Shown here piece after piece: positions 1 to 11,752 of a stretch of DNA of 64,000 nt. Source of the DNA: Membranipora membranacea. Lineage: Eukaryota; Bryozoa; Gymnolaemata; Cheilostomatida; Membraniporidae. The position numbers were made by a program, and so were the translations under genes. The stretch is from assembly GCA_914767715.1 (NCBI GenBank), contig OU612072.1, positions 7,378,001 through 7,442,000 of the forward strand, written 5' to 3'. Below the pieces are notes generated by a model. It was not told the DNA's origin, ran no database searches, and was given only the letters and a program-made list of their open reading frames with translations. How positions within the stretch are numbered: the stretch's first letter is position 1; the number at the start of each line of letters is the position of its first letter.

Positions 1-492
1 GTTTTCTGAGCTCAGATTTAGGCCTCAATTTGGAGTTTTCCTCTCTCCAGTTTGGTACTTTTAACACGCGCCGCATAGGAAAAACGTGCAGAAAAGAGGG
101 TTCTATTGAAAACCGCTTTTAATAGGATAAAAATTATTTTTGATTCAGAATCTGCAACATTGAAAACTCATATGGACATAGTTTGGGTAATAATTTCAGT
201 ATTTCAATTATAGCATTTTCCGCCTGTTTTGCGGACAATTTGGCAGAATCTTTCATGAGTTGCGTCACTAAAATTAAGATTTATCAACATTAAAGCCTCC
301 AATGATTTGGAACCCTGTCTGACAGGGTTTTCAATGGTGCAGACTCTGAATCAAAAATCAGTTTTATCCTAACATTAGCGGTCTTCAATATAACCCTCTT
401 TCAGCAGGTTTTTTCTATGCGGCGTGGGTTAAACGTACCAAATTGGAGAGAGGACAACTCCGAATTGAGGCATAAATAAGGGTTCAGAAAAC
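1..492. mobile_element. Foldback/MITE with ~175-bp inverted arms
   Basis: Bases 1 to about 178 are the imperfect reverse complement of about 318-492. Both outer ends read GTTTTCTGA inward and both arms contain matching blocks such as TTTGGTAC and GCCGCATA. The loop (180-317) has no coding sequence. The element starts at the window edge, so its true left border and target duplication cannot be seen. Short look-alikes of the outer arm (AATTTGGAGTT or its complement) recur near 5065 and 9970, suggesting a dispersed family. Confidence 0.8.
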
Positions 493-1000
493 AGTCTATT
501 TACAACAGCGTATGTCAATACTAAGGGCATTAGAGGTTAAGAAAAATCTGTTTTCCTTATTCAATAGTCATTGATCTTGCACTGTGAGAAGTATGGGATC
601 CATTGATGTAACGGTGAGTTGCCATGGTTACTCGATATGATGTTTTATTGCGGATTGTAATAAAACATGATGGTCGAAGTCTGTTAGATTAGTGTTCCGC
701 TAATCCCATCATTAGCAGGCTGAAGAGCAATTCATCCAGATTACACCTCTGCTCCTCGTATCGATCGATCTCAGCGACGACTTTGTGTTATTTCAGTCTT
801 GTGACCTCGCCATTAGCTGGAGGTCTATTAAAAAGAGGCTCTTGATTCACCAGCAAAATTCCTTGCTGGATTATTCTCGGCTGGAAAGTGTGGAGGAAAA
901 ATTCTCATCGATATTCGAGAATTGATCACGGAATAGGAAACTTTTCTTCTCTGATATAGCCATATATGAGGACTAGATTACAGGCAAACCAGAAATACTA
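493..1000. other. Upstream region of the Reeler/chitin-binding gene
   Basis: No ORF or recognisable repeat is seen in this roughly 500-base stretch between the foldback element and the first start codon. It should hold the promoter and 5' UTR of the gene beginning at 1001, but no convincing TATA box or initiator could be picked out. Confidence 0.4.
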
Positions 1001-1226
1001 ATGACTCAGATGATCATGAGGACTCTGTCGTTGTGCCGTTTGCGGACAGCTTCTTTGGCCGTATTAATACTAGCTCTGTTTTCTGAGAGGATAGATGCCT
1101 ACTCTGCGGGGCCGCCTGATGATGCCTGCATAACGAGAGAACCTGGTCATGGTTATAGCCCACAATCGGGGGCATGTCCGTACACCATCGACGCTCGCAA
1201 CTGGATACCTGGCCAAGGCTCTACAA
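1001..1226 (+). CDS. Exon 1: signal peptide and start of Reeler domain
   Basis: The exon encodes 75 codons plus one base. In-frame Met codons at residues 1, 4 and 6 could all start translation; the first is used here. A hydrophobic run ending in ...RIDA, followed by YSAGPP, looks like a cleavable signal peptide. The mature part begins with the Reeler hallmark: Cys, then PGHGYSPQ, then PY.I....W.PGQ. The donor is A|GTAAGT at 1227, leaving phase 1. Confidence 0.8.
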
Positions 1227-4200
1227 GTAAGTTAAGTCTAGTTATACCTGCTGTGGGAATGTTTTAGGCTACACTTCAGAGTACATATACATATTAGATA
1301 GAGTTTAGCTTCGTTTGCGGTGACTTAATATTACAAAGCTCCAGTTCTCACTTGATTAGTTGGAGTTTATATAAGGCAAGCAGGCTGAGTAATTGTCAGT
1401 AAATAGACATAGATTTCGCTATTTCAAGCCTGCATTTAATACCAAACTATCCTCATGGAATACTTTACTCTGCTGGGGTTTGTGTGTAGACGACTTTCCT
1501 TGAAGCTGTTGACGATTTTGAATAATATATATCCAGGGAGAATTCATTCTCCTTGGTATATCCTACTAGATGTTAAGGAACAAATGTGCAACAATGACAT
1601 TGTCCACCACTTTGAGGTAAAAAGAAGCCAGGATGGTGTTTGAATTTTAAAACCTTGAATAGTACCAATATTACTTACACAATGTGACAAGAATACACAA
1701 CGTCACTTCAGTGTAGATGTTTATTGAATGTTCAGCGTAATCAGTTGCCTTTTATTAGTCAGAGAAAAACACTAACTTGTTTTGCAGATAAAACTAGCGC
1801 GCACACGCAAAAGTTTTGTTGACAGGAAACTTGGACTTATAAATAAATAAATGAAAATAGAGGTTTCCTTCGAAACTTTTAAATTTAGCCACTTCATTCC
1901 AGTACAACTACATCTAACATAATTCGAGAGTCTAAACTATAATATAACGATATCAACATTATATCAACATCATAATGATTAGAATTAGAGCGTTAAATTG
2001 TCATTAGCTTTAGATCAAAAATGACCTATTTTTACCCTTCAATTACAGAAGATCTTACTTTCAATGTTGTCAAAACATCCAAAGTTCTTTTTTTGGCCAC
2101 TCTGATATCGCATTTCTGGACGTCGCAAATTGTGTTTGCTCTTATCTTGCTTATATATCGGGCCAAATAGTTTCATGTGATAACAATTTGACTGGTAATT
2201 TTGTGGTCGGTCATTTGGGTTTGCTTGAAAGGGTCAATTTGACTGATTTGTCCGAAAACTTCCTAACTGTTTGAGGGTTAATTCTGACACAGCAGTTTTT
2301 AGAATTTACCGCACATGTTTGTGTATGTGCGTTAATGATGCATCAAATCTGTGCACTGAATTTAGGCTTAGGCCCATTACTCTCATCCTCAGGATCTGGG
2401 TAACAATGTTTTAAAGCTGTACGTGGTGACAATCTCATCTAGAGAAAGATCATCATCGGTGGTCATACCACCCAAAAACTGTAATTTTGAAATCCTCACA
2501 CAAATAGCTCACAATCCTCACATATATTCCTCAGTTCGGGGCTGATGGAATCTTCAGCCCTCGATTTTTGTTTCCCCAGTCTATCATCAGTTCGCATATC
2601 CTCAGTTTTGAGCGACCTACAACCATCAAACATGAGAACTGAAAGTCCCCTCACCTCGCTAGAGGCTGATTAGTCTCCAATCATAGATATCTCTATGATT
2701 GGAAAGGCATTATATCTAAATCTCTGCAACTTACCATTCTTTCTCTACCTATGTTTCTTCATATCGCTAAACGCTTACCTTCCACTGTGATGGCATCACT
2801 TCTATCTCGTGTAAGGAAAACCCCAAGAATTGTCTCGTGTTCATGATTTTACATAAAAGTACTATTTGAGTCATGTGAAATCTTATTCCTTCTATATTTC
2901 CACCATTACCTATAACCACTAACATCTTATTTTATCTGTAATAAAGTTCTGATTAGGCCGTTTTTAGCATTAGTATGAGGATGATAGAAAATGTTGATTC
3001 AACAGGTTTACAGGTCCAAACCCATCTCTGTCTTTCTGGTTGTATATTTATTGTCGCAGTCCTGGCCTTTAAGTTGATCGACACACACATAATCCCATCA
3101 GCTCTATGGGAGATTATCTCTAATGTATTATAAAAAGGATCATCCCAATCATCACACCAAATCCAGCTAACAGCATATTAAAAAGGCTGCCTCCAGTCTT
3201 AAACTGATTGAAAATCTGAACAATTTGAAGCATAGCTACTTTGTGTTACATTTGGGTTACATTTGTGTTACATTTGTGTCATGGGCGTATATTCCGAAAA
3301 ATCTGACCCACCACTTTTCACCCCAGACACAACTTGCGCGCGAAAATTTCGCGAACTTATTCGCAATATTTGACATTTTTATGGTTTTTCACCCATTAAA
3401 TCCAATTTATACCCAGAAGTGGGTGTTTTATATGGAAAAAGCATGAAAAACTACCCTGATAAGATGTTTTAAGGATGAAAATCCAAAAAATTAAATTAAA
3501 ATAAAAATTTTTCAAAAAAAAAAAAAATTTAATTAATATTTTCTTTTAATTCTAATTGAACCCACGACTTGTCGTGAGTCATGGGTGGTAATATGCGCCC
3601 ATGATTTGTGTCAACATTCGTGTTACATTAGTCTGAGCCCCCAGACTTTGCCCCCTGTCTCCCCTAGAATGCTCAACGGGGTAGCCTAAAAATGCTATAA
3701 TTGAATATTCCATGTCAGAATCAGCTCATTTGGGATTTTCGTTTGCTAGTTGAATCATTAAAACATTTTGGAGGCCAGGGACTAATCCACAGGAAGGGGG
3801 CTTATTTATTTTATTTTGTATATTACATTATACAATAGCCTCCCCTACCAATTTTTCCAATCTACACCCTTTTACGGTGCACGGCCGCAGATACGCAAAC
3901 TTCTGTCTGAAGGGCGACCTTTACTCTGAATCTTAGAGTTTTAGATATGAAGTAGGGTGAAATCATATTCATAAGTGCATACTCAGAGCACTTAGTATTA
4001 AATGTGATAACCAAAACAAAACAAAATGGAAAATGAGAAAATTTTATTGTTGTAGTAATAAATTAATCTGTGATTTAGCATAAGGGTGTAGTCTTAATTT
4101 CTGAGCAATCTCTGGATTTGAACATTAGCTACTTGGGCAAGCTTGAGTATGCTAGTCCCAATGCCAAGTCGTGCTCTTTTGAACATTACCAAAAACCGCC

Positions 4201-7200
4201 TGGAACTTTTTTGGCGACAAATATTATGTAATGGGGCGGCCAGCATGCCTCAAGACTTCAAATTAGCGAGGAATGGCCATTTCAAGCCTATTTCAATAAA
4301 ATAGATCTAACAACATTAGCATAAATCCAAAATAATTTCCATCAAAGTATGCCAATAAAACGTGTATAAACTTGGGTTTATATTGTGACATAAACTAAAG
4401 CTCTCTTAAATGGATTATCTAAATCTGCTAGAAATGCCTCATTAGTCCTCTTGACAAAGTTGATATCATTCTTAAATAATTATTTAATAGTCTCATAAGC
4501 CACCCATTTGCTTTTCCTGCACATGAAACTGGCACTGTGGATGATAAAATTTGATAAATGATTTTGGCTTAGCAACAAATGCTTTAGTGCAGAACAGGTG
4601 AGGCCTTAAAACAAATATCTGTTGTAATAAATGACTCGTAGTTCAAGTCAGCGGTTATTTAATTCTCGGCAGGTACGGCAGATTTTAATCAACGTGGGTA
4701 ATAGACTGTCATATGTGTGGGTGACCACACCTGCAAAGTTTAGATTTGAAGCTGGAATACGTTGTTCGTAATTTCCTTTTTTCTTGGCTGCCAACTTTTA
4801 GAAAACATTCTCATCAAATGTAGGTTATGGCAATTAAGTTTTTAAAAGAAATTTATATTTTGTATAGATCGAATGTAGCAAAGCTTTATACAAAAGTTTT
4901 CTTCCGAAAGTATCCATTTCAAACAGACAGCTATTGAGTTTGCTTAGTTATATACAGGCCATATTCCAATCTCAGTATGTTTCATTACATTCATGATTGT
5001 CTTTCCTACCAGTTTTGATGTTTACGATTTAAACGGTTATCTCATTAAATCTCATTAAATCAGGGCTTAATTTGGAGTTTCCCTACCTCAGCTGCAATTT
5101 ATTGATAAACAACCATATTATGTGCATTATTATTTTATTGATCTTACATGTTCAGCTCTTTTAAACACTAGCTCCGTGGATCAATTTAATATACAGTAGT
5201 AGTAAGGTAAAATGTGTGTTCTTGTGATTCCTGTCTGACTTCTACTACAGCTAAGGATCTCACACACAAAAGGCTCATAACATAATGTACCAAATTGACC
5301 TGCCATTTTATAATTTGGTAATGATCGCACGCCGAATCTTCAATATCCTCCAGAGAGCGAGCAAGCGATTGTTATGATGAGATTATAACAGGTTTATGGA
5401 GAAGACTAATTAAACATTTTTTGTTATAATCTGCCATAATTACAGTCTTGTCTTTCATCCTGTACGTCATTAAAAGGATTTATCTGTCCCTATTTAGACA
5501 CAAGATATTTTAGTATTCATTGTCTGAAACCAGCCATAAATTCTTCTTAATTTGTTTCATTGATCAGTTCAGAACAGTGATCCACATCTCAAATAGGGAG
5601 AGAGAGGAAAAAAGAGACTAGATTTCATACCAGTAGCTCTCTGCTGAAGTGCCTCAACAATTTCGTATTTAAGCTCGAGAAACCGCCAATAAATTTCTGT
5701 AATGTGTTTAATAGTAAGCCTTGCTTTCATCTTTTCTACGCCAAGCAATAAAAAACAGACGCAATCCGCTCCTCTGATTGTCTTACCTGGTCATAAATCA
5801 AGGCTCTTATCCGCATTTCTTGCTCTTATACTAATGTTTAAGTAGAGAGCACTCCATAAATCTCAAGGTGTGGTCCCATCAATGTATGCCCATGGGAATC
5901 GATCTACCTGTTTAGAGTCTTCGGTTGCTAAATTGCTAAGCTCCTCAGAATGCTCTGCCAAGATCATTATATTATAGGCAAATTGATCAGAATGTGGTTC
6001 TTTAGTGGAAAGATTAGTGCTGATTGGAAAGTATCTCAATGTTCCCATCGATTCTCGAAAATCCATTTCCTGCTTTCGTTTAAACTGGCAAATAATTGAC
6101 AAAAACATAGAAAGAAAAAGATATCATAAAAAACGTCGTTCATTCCTTCCACATAAAGCTGAAAAAATTCTGTAGCTTATACAGTTTGGTGCAATTTTGT
6201 TTCTTTTTTCTCTTCAAGCTTTCTCAAATATGATGTTATCCGATCGTTTTACCTTAGGCAAATATAATATGGCAAGCATTGATATCTACTTCTTTTTATT
6301 TTCAGTGTTCCTGCAAAAAGGTGAAGACTCTTCAGACCAAAACAGACAGTTTAAAGGGTTCCTTGTATCCGTTCAGCACCCTAACGGCACCATACTCGGC
6401 TCAATGAGTGTAGACGGTGTCGGTCCTCTGAATGCAGAGGTCGGAGACGCCTGTGTCGGTACTTCTCTCAGTCACAAAGATTCTACCCCTAAGGATTACG
6501 TCGTCTTTCAGTGGATCGCTCCAGCTCACCTCGACCCGACAACAGAGGTCATCGTGAGGTGGGTTGTCTCAACAATTATTAATAATCGGTGCAGCCATAT
6601 TGTGTGTTCTTGTTAGCAGTTTTGGCATGGTCTCTATTACAGCACTCTGCCATGAATTTGCATACACTTTAATGACTGTTCAGTGCTTAAGGCCAATGAG
6701 AACATCCAACATTGAGATGAAAAGTTTTACTTATATGGAGATTGCAAATATTGAATCCATCTAAGAACTTACTCTCTCACTGTGACGAACAGTTTAATGC
6801 ATGCAGACAGAGGGCTCTCTGATCTGGTCAGTAGTGAGACTGAAACATTTGTCATCAATAATAAAAATAATGAATAATCTTTATTTCAAACCATTGGTAC
6901 GCTACCTTATGAAAAGTGGCTACCCTTACAGTTTTTGGTACAAGAAAGAAAACAAATTGATAAACTTGCTTTTTGTTGGCATCTAGGATTAGTATTTTAT
7001 AGCCTTGTTAATGTCCTCAAGGCTATGACACCATCTGTGGCCGATTTACCTGGGTATATATAATTCTTTTCCCACCATTGTCCTCCAAACCTTTCTGCTT
7101 GTTATCTTTCCTGTTTTGGAGATGAGGTTGGAGTTGACTGAGTCAGGCACCCCTTTTCTATGTTTAGGATAATGTCACAGTAAAATCATTCTTTACAAGG

Positions 7201-8965
7201 TTATTAATGATTTACGGCTTCTCCGATCAACACTATCATAAGATATTGCTTTACTCTTCATCATATATTTTCTGAATTTTCATTAAAGGAGATTTCTGAT
7301 GATGTTTAAAATGTCCCGGTTGGTCTACGTTGGTATTGTAGCCTGTAAGTTTGTGTTAAAATCATGGCCTTCAATTAGTGCCAATAAGGGTCTGTGATGT
7401 TCATGCCAAAAAGTACAAATGGATAATTGGGAGGTAAACAATCTGTGCAGTATTAAAAACTGTAGGCTGTAGAATTGGTAAAATTGGTTAAATAGGAACT
7501 TGTAGATAAGTATTCCATCTATTGCCGTCATTAGCATAGATTTATCCCCGATTTTTTGGCATTTTCTCTTGGATCATCCCATTACCCTTGACTAATTTGA
7601 CTAATCTCCAGCAATTATCAAGTTACCAGCACGCCAGATAATATCATGTTCATGATTTTAAACATGACCTTTTTTCGTAATAAAAACCGGTCATTGCTAT
7701 CTACGTACCAAACTGTGGCGGGGGTTATCACATCTCTAATTCAGATATTATTTCTTTGTAGGCTTACTGTTGTTGAGACATTGGATACCTTCTACGTGGA
7801 TTGCAATCCATTCTTTTTAAGAATCAATCCCGATTATTTACCAATTGCTGTACCTTTGACGGAGCCAACAGCTGCACCTACTGAGCCACCTACTGAACCC
7901 CCAACAGAGCCTCCAACAGAACCCCCTACTGAGCCCCCAACGGAACCACCTACTGAGCCTCCAACAGAGCCCGAAACAGAACCCCCAACAGAGCCACCTA
8001 CTGAGCCTCCAACAGAACCCCCTACTGAACCACCAACAGAACCACCTACTGAACCCCCAACAGAACCCCCTACAGAGCCCCCAACGGAACCACCTACTGA
8101 GCCTCCAACAGAGCCCCCAACAGAACCCCCAACAGAGCCACCTACTGAGCCCCCAACAGAACCCCCTACTGAGCCCCCAACTGAACCCCCAACTAAGCCC
8201 CCAACTGAACCCCCAACAGAGCCTCCAACTGAACCCCCAACTGAGCCCCCAACGGAACCACCTACTGAGCCTCCAACAGAGCCCCCAATAGAACCCCCAA
8301 CAGAGCCACCTACTGAGCCCCCAACAAAGCCACCTACTGAGCCTCCAACTGAACTACCTACTGAGCCATCAACTGAGCCCCCAACAGGACCTCCCACGGA
8401 GCCCCCAACAGAACCTCCCACAGAGCCCCCAACAGAACCACCTACTGAACCCCCAACAGAACCCCCTACCGAGCCCCCAACAGATCCACCAACTGAAGCC
8501 CCAACCCCTCCACCTACAGCCGCACCGACTGCTGCATCGACTGCTGCACCGACTGCCGCACCGACTACGGCAAACACACCTGGTGTCATTCGCGAATACT
8601 TTACTACAAGAGGATACAACTCATATTACAGCGGCTCCAATGTGGGATCAAACAGGCGAAACGACTTTTTTGGTGATATCAGAAGCCCCCTTGTTGAAAA
8701 TGCTGAAGGAACTTCGGATCACAGGGAACCATTGTCTTATTTACAGCACACCGTTATATCACAAACAGAATGTACAGAAGGAGGAAACTCGTATCGGATC
8801 GTACCAAACACCGGGTGCAGACAATATTATCAGATCCCAGAGATCCCAGCCGTAGCTTATGGGCGCATGTTTACTCGAGCTTGTCCTAGTATACTTATAT
8901 TTGATCCAATCCAGTGTACATGCAACTGGCCACTAGCCAGTCGATGCCCTGACTCTGTCTCATAA
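1001..8965 (+). CDS. Secreted Reeler - Thr/Pro mucin stalk - chitin-binding protein (3 exons)
   Basis: Joining exons 1001-1226, 6306-6558 and 7762-8965 gives 560 codons plus stop. The intron phases match (1, then 2), and the second junction restores an Arg codon (AG|G). Order: signal peptide about 1-33, Reeler domain about 41-180, a stalk of about 60 TEPP-type tetrapeptides (193-432), a spacer, then a chitin-binding type-2-like module (490-560). Reeler domains occur in reelin, ferric-chelate reductase-like proteins and arthropod 'putative defence proteins'; type-2 modules bind chitin in peritrophins and cuticle or shell matrix proteins. The likely product is a secreted, heavily O-glycosylated protein acting at a chitinous surface such as mucus, gut lining, cuticle or shell. 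The domain calls are strong; the biological role is inference. No transmembrane anchor is seen after the signal peptide. Confidence 0.82.
1227..6305 (+). other. Intron 1 of the Reeler gene (5.1 kb)
   Basis: The intron runs from GTAAGT at 1227 to TTTTCAG at 6305. It contains no convincing exon. It holds an A/T-rich stretch around 3500-3540 and short direct repeats (TTACATTTG near 3245-3275; CTCATTAAAT at 5041-5060). Small ORFs at 1455, 3225 and 5863 (minus) show no family resemblance. Confidence 0.6.
6306..6558 (+). CDS. Exon 2: core of the Reeler domain
   Basis: The exon begins after TTTTCAG and continues the phase-1 codon (A|TG). It encodes the Reeler core: FKGFLVSVQ, a central glycine/acidic stretch with one Cys (DACVG), then FQWIAPAHLDPTTEV, which corresponds to the conserved W.AP block. 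It ends AG|GTGGGT, phase 2. A competing GT five bases upstream (GTGAGG) would not keep frame with exon 3. Confidence 0.8.
6559..7761 (+). other. Intron 2 of the Reeler gene
   Basis: This 1.2 kb intron has donor GTGGGT at 6559 and acceptor TTCTTTGTAG at 7761. Nothing else is recognised in it. Confidence 0.65.
7762..8965 (+). CDS. Exon 3: end of Reeler, TEPP stalk, chitin-binding module
   Basis: The exon starts with LTVVETLDTFYVDCNP, the usual last strand of a Reeler domain with its closing Cys. It continues with the Thr/Pro/Glu repeat, a Ser/Gly/Tyr-rich spacer, and a Cys-rich tail containing GCRQYY, a CP..L.FDP block and CTCNWP before the final Cys. FDP plus C.WP is typical of peritrophin-type (CBM14) domains. 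The Cys normally found just after the YY aromatic pair is absent, while an additional Cys precedes the CNWP motif. The TAA stop is at 8963-8965. Confidence 0.82.
7855..8577 (+). repeat. 12-bp coding minisatellite (Thr-Glu-Pro-Pro array)
   Basis: The array has about 60 near-identical 12-base units of the type CCAACAGAACCC / CCTACTGAGCCC. It encodes TEPP with occasional Lys, Ile, Leu, Ser, Gly or Asp substitutions and ends in PTAAPTAA-type units. All repeats stay in frame, which points to selection on protein length or composition. Variant units are interspersed, so the array is not freshly expanded. Confidence 0.9.
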
Positions 8966-9358
8966 CACTGCAGAGGCCGTCACATGCATTTCACCGAATC
9001 TTATTTATTATTAAGACTTTTACTTAGTCGATGTGTCGGATAGATTTTACACCGAATCTTGATTTGGTGTCAGCCATTATTTCTATAAACACTGATGCTT
9101 AATACCACATTGAGAACTATGCTATAACATTTTTTTTCACCTACATACACCTTTAATGCAATCTGATCAATTTTGGATGTTGATTTTTAATTTTTATGTG
9201 ACATCTTGATTTTTGGTCTTAATATTGCTCAATTCTTTTACACAGTGTTTTCTATGTAGTATGTATAGCGTCTTGGATCGGTTTTGGTAATGTTTCTTGA
9301 GCTTCTATAATATAAAACTATAGTATGTTTCATACAATATATTAGTAATTAATGTCTA

Positions 9359-9364
9359 AAATAA
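9359..9364 (+). promoter_or_regulatory. Candidate polyadenylation signal AATAAA of the Reeler gene
   Basis: AATAAA lies 394 bases after the stop codon on the coding strand; a second copy is at 9439-9444. No transcript evidence is available to choose between them. Confidence 0.4.
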
Positions 9365-9449
9365 ACATATTGCCACAGCTCTTTCTACCAGGATCACTCT
9401 ACAGTCTCTGCTAAGAATTAATATTAATATGCTGGAGAAATAAACTTCC

Positions 9450-11599
9450 AACCACATTCCTGTGTAGAATCGTGCAAGCTATTTTAATCATAATATACAG
9501 TATTGATTATGGGACAATTTCAAAATTTATACAAACTGATGAAAATTAAAAAAATGTTTTAAATTTTAAAGCACCGATATGTAGTATATTCTACAGGCAG
9601 CGTAAAACACTTTGTTCATTTAATTTTAGGGAACTTTTTGTGTTTTGTCTAGTTTTCTATGCTCTTTCATCCATTTGTCAATGTAAGTGAGATATAGATC
9701 AGTTGTTTGTCGAAACCTCCATGCACTAACTAGTTTTAGCCCGGTAAACTTTTGCCCCAGCACAACCCCTTGACAAACTAAATGGATTTGTTTGAGTATA
9801 TTTGTTGATTCATTCATATCTGAGAATTAATCCTGAGATGCGAACCAAAAATCGATGGCCGTAGGGATTCAGGCCGCTAATCGAAATTAAGTTTGCATAA
9901 ACCATTCCTTTCTGATGTACATGTAGTTTAAGGTCGTCAGCTTGGAATTATATGCCCATACTGAAAAAGAGGACAACTCCAAATTTACTTCTGGATTCGG
10001 ATAGTTATTATGAGTTATGACCATAAGCTTCATATTATTATTAAGTCTATGATCACAACCACTCACTGATGATGAAAAAGAGGTTTAGAAAGTTGAGTAC
10101 AACTTAACCTTGACTTAAATCTTGCCTACTCACCACGAGGCAAGCAAATCTTAGATATTACAACCAAGGAGCCTTTTACTCCTTGTTAGAACAGTGTCAT
10201 CTTCCTCCTTGTCTTATTTCATACCATAAAACGGTACAGAAGAGCCAGCAAAAAGAGAAAGTTTTTTCTGTCAGGGATGAAAAGTCAAAGACCTATTAAA
10301 TAGAATGAAAACTCTAAAGATCACCTGATTCATCACACTGTTGAGCAACATAGAAATTCCAAAATTTAAAATAAACCGTATTACAAAGATTTATGCAGTT
10401 CCGAATGGCACTAAAAACCGTCGACATCTACAGCATTGTTATTAAATACAATACAGCATTGCTATACAGCATATAGCGTTAAAAATACATGTTCTTTGAG
10501 TGCTGTAATACATGTTCTTTGAGTGCTATACAGCACCTGCCACACGTCTCAGAACATCCGAGTGTTGTATTAGACTAAGTACCTAAAAATGTCTTAGCAT
10601 GCAACATGGGCGGCACCACTACACCCTCTAATTTTATTATTTCATAAAACTGGCTACTGGCCATACAGAACTGGACATTTCCGTAATGCAGGGCTCATTT
10701 CTCTGCTACAGCTGTAATTGCTTCTGGGGCCAAAAGCCGTGATATGGTCTCATCAGTGTGCATAATGTATATCGTGTTATTTTGTGTATCAATTTATTTT
10801 ATTGTTTAATTAATCCGATCTCCAACTTGTTCAGATGAACGCATAGAGCCTAAAGTCAACCTGCCAGTCGAAAAGTCTGTTTAAAACAAGGCTACCAGCC
10901 ATGCAGGCATAAAAATATGTTGTTTATTTAACTTTACTATGATTTTATTTTGTGCTAATTAACCTACTAAAACTTTCAGAGAAACAAAGATATAATTCGA
11001 TTAATAGGTAAAAGTAATGTGCACAGTTTTGGTTCAGTGCTAACATATATGGAGTGAAAAGTTGTTAGAGCAATGATAATCAGGTTGTTAAAAATAGTTA
11101 CAGTCCTAACATTTAGTTTTTATAATAAAGGATTATCATAACAGACAAAACATATGAAGGAATTGAATGTATGAATAGATTGTATCAAATCTATATAAGT
11201 CGAGGATTAAAATTCCCCACAACATGAAACCCACATTATATGCAGTTTGTTTAAGTTATGGTATGGCACGATCTGATCCAAGCCGATCCGCCAACAATTT
11301 CAAATTGCTACTTTGATCCCTAAAATAAAATCATCAGTTAAAGAAAAAAAAGATATTTTTTCGATGATGTTTTAGAAGCACTTGATGCTAGTCTCTATTT
11401 TTGTTGAGTAAAGGTAGAAAAAGGATAAAAAGTAATGTGGGTGTGTCTTAAACATACTTAGGCCACACCTACAATAGGAATAGGTGAGACCGGATCAAAA
11501 GGGCAGTTTTGGTCAGGATGTCTCTTAGTTTCATTTGCAGAGGGTATTGTGATAGAGTGTGCTGAGATGCACAGAAAACTGTGCTTTTAGCCAATTACT
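9450..11599. other. Convergent intergenic region
   Basis: This lies between the 3' end of the Reeler gene (plus) and the terminal exon of the BED-BAF gene (minus). It holds short direct repeats around 10480-10530 (ATACATGTTCTTTGAGTGCT twice) and several ACAGCAT motifs. A 63-codon minus-strand ORF at 9626-9817 matches nothing recognisable. Confidence 0.5.
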
Positions 11600-11752
11600 T
11601 TACTGAAGTGGGTTACTTTTGTAATATTTGTCGACTGATTCGAATATCGCTTTGTTAACATCACCATCGGTTGAGCCCGCTTTCTTCATCCAAGCCGTGA
11701 ATTGACCAAGGGCGCGTTCACACAGTAAGTAAACTCCAACTAGTTGGTGAGC
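11600..11752 (-). CDS. Terminal exon: C-terminal half of BAF-like domain
   Basis: The acceptor CTTATTACAG precedes GCT (phase 0). The exon encodes 50 residues plus stop. Residues 1-43 align by eye with the second half of BAF: A..LVGVYLL matches the helix AYVVLGQFL, F.AWMKK matches FREWLKD, and FESVDKYY matches the last helix CLREWCDAF. The short tail KSNPLQ follows. Near the 5' end LLCERALGQF lines up with the BAF linker preceding FREW. Confidence 0.68.
   Translation of the reverse strand, partial: AHQLVGVYLLCERALGQFTAWMKKAGSTDGDVNKAIFESVDKYYKSNPLQ

Noticed and set aside
7855-8577. CRISPR-like regular repeat array
   Set aside because: Contiguous 12-base coding units without spacers in an animal gene.
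7834-8619. 261-codon minus-strand ORF of Val-Gly-Gly-Ser repeats
   Set aside because: It is the antisense translation of the TEPP minisatellite; the plus strand has splice-supported homologous domains on both sides.
9626-9817. 63-codon minus ORF with a ..TYIDKWMKEHRK.. stretch near the BAF-like terminal exon
   Set aside because: I checked whether it could be another BAF C-terminal exon; apart from a W-M-K coincidence the spacing does not fit and no acceptor keeps frame.
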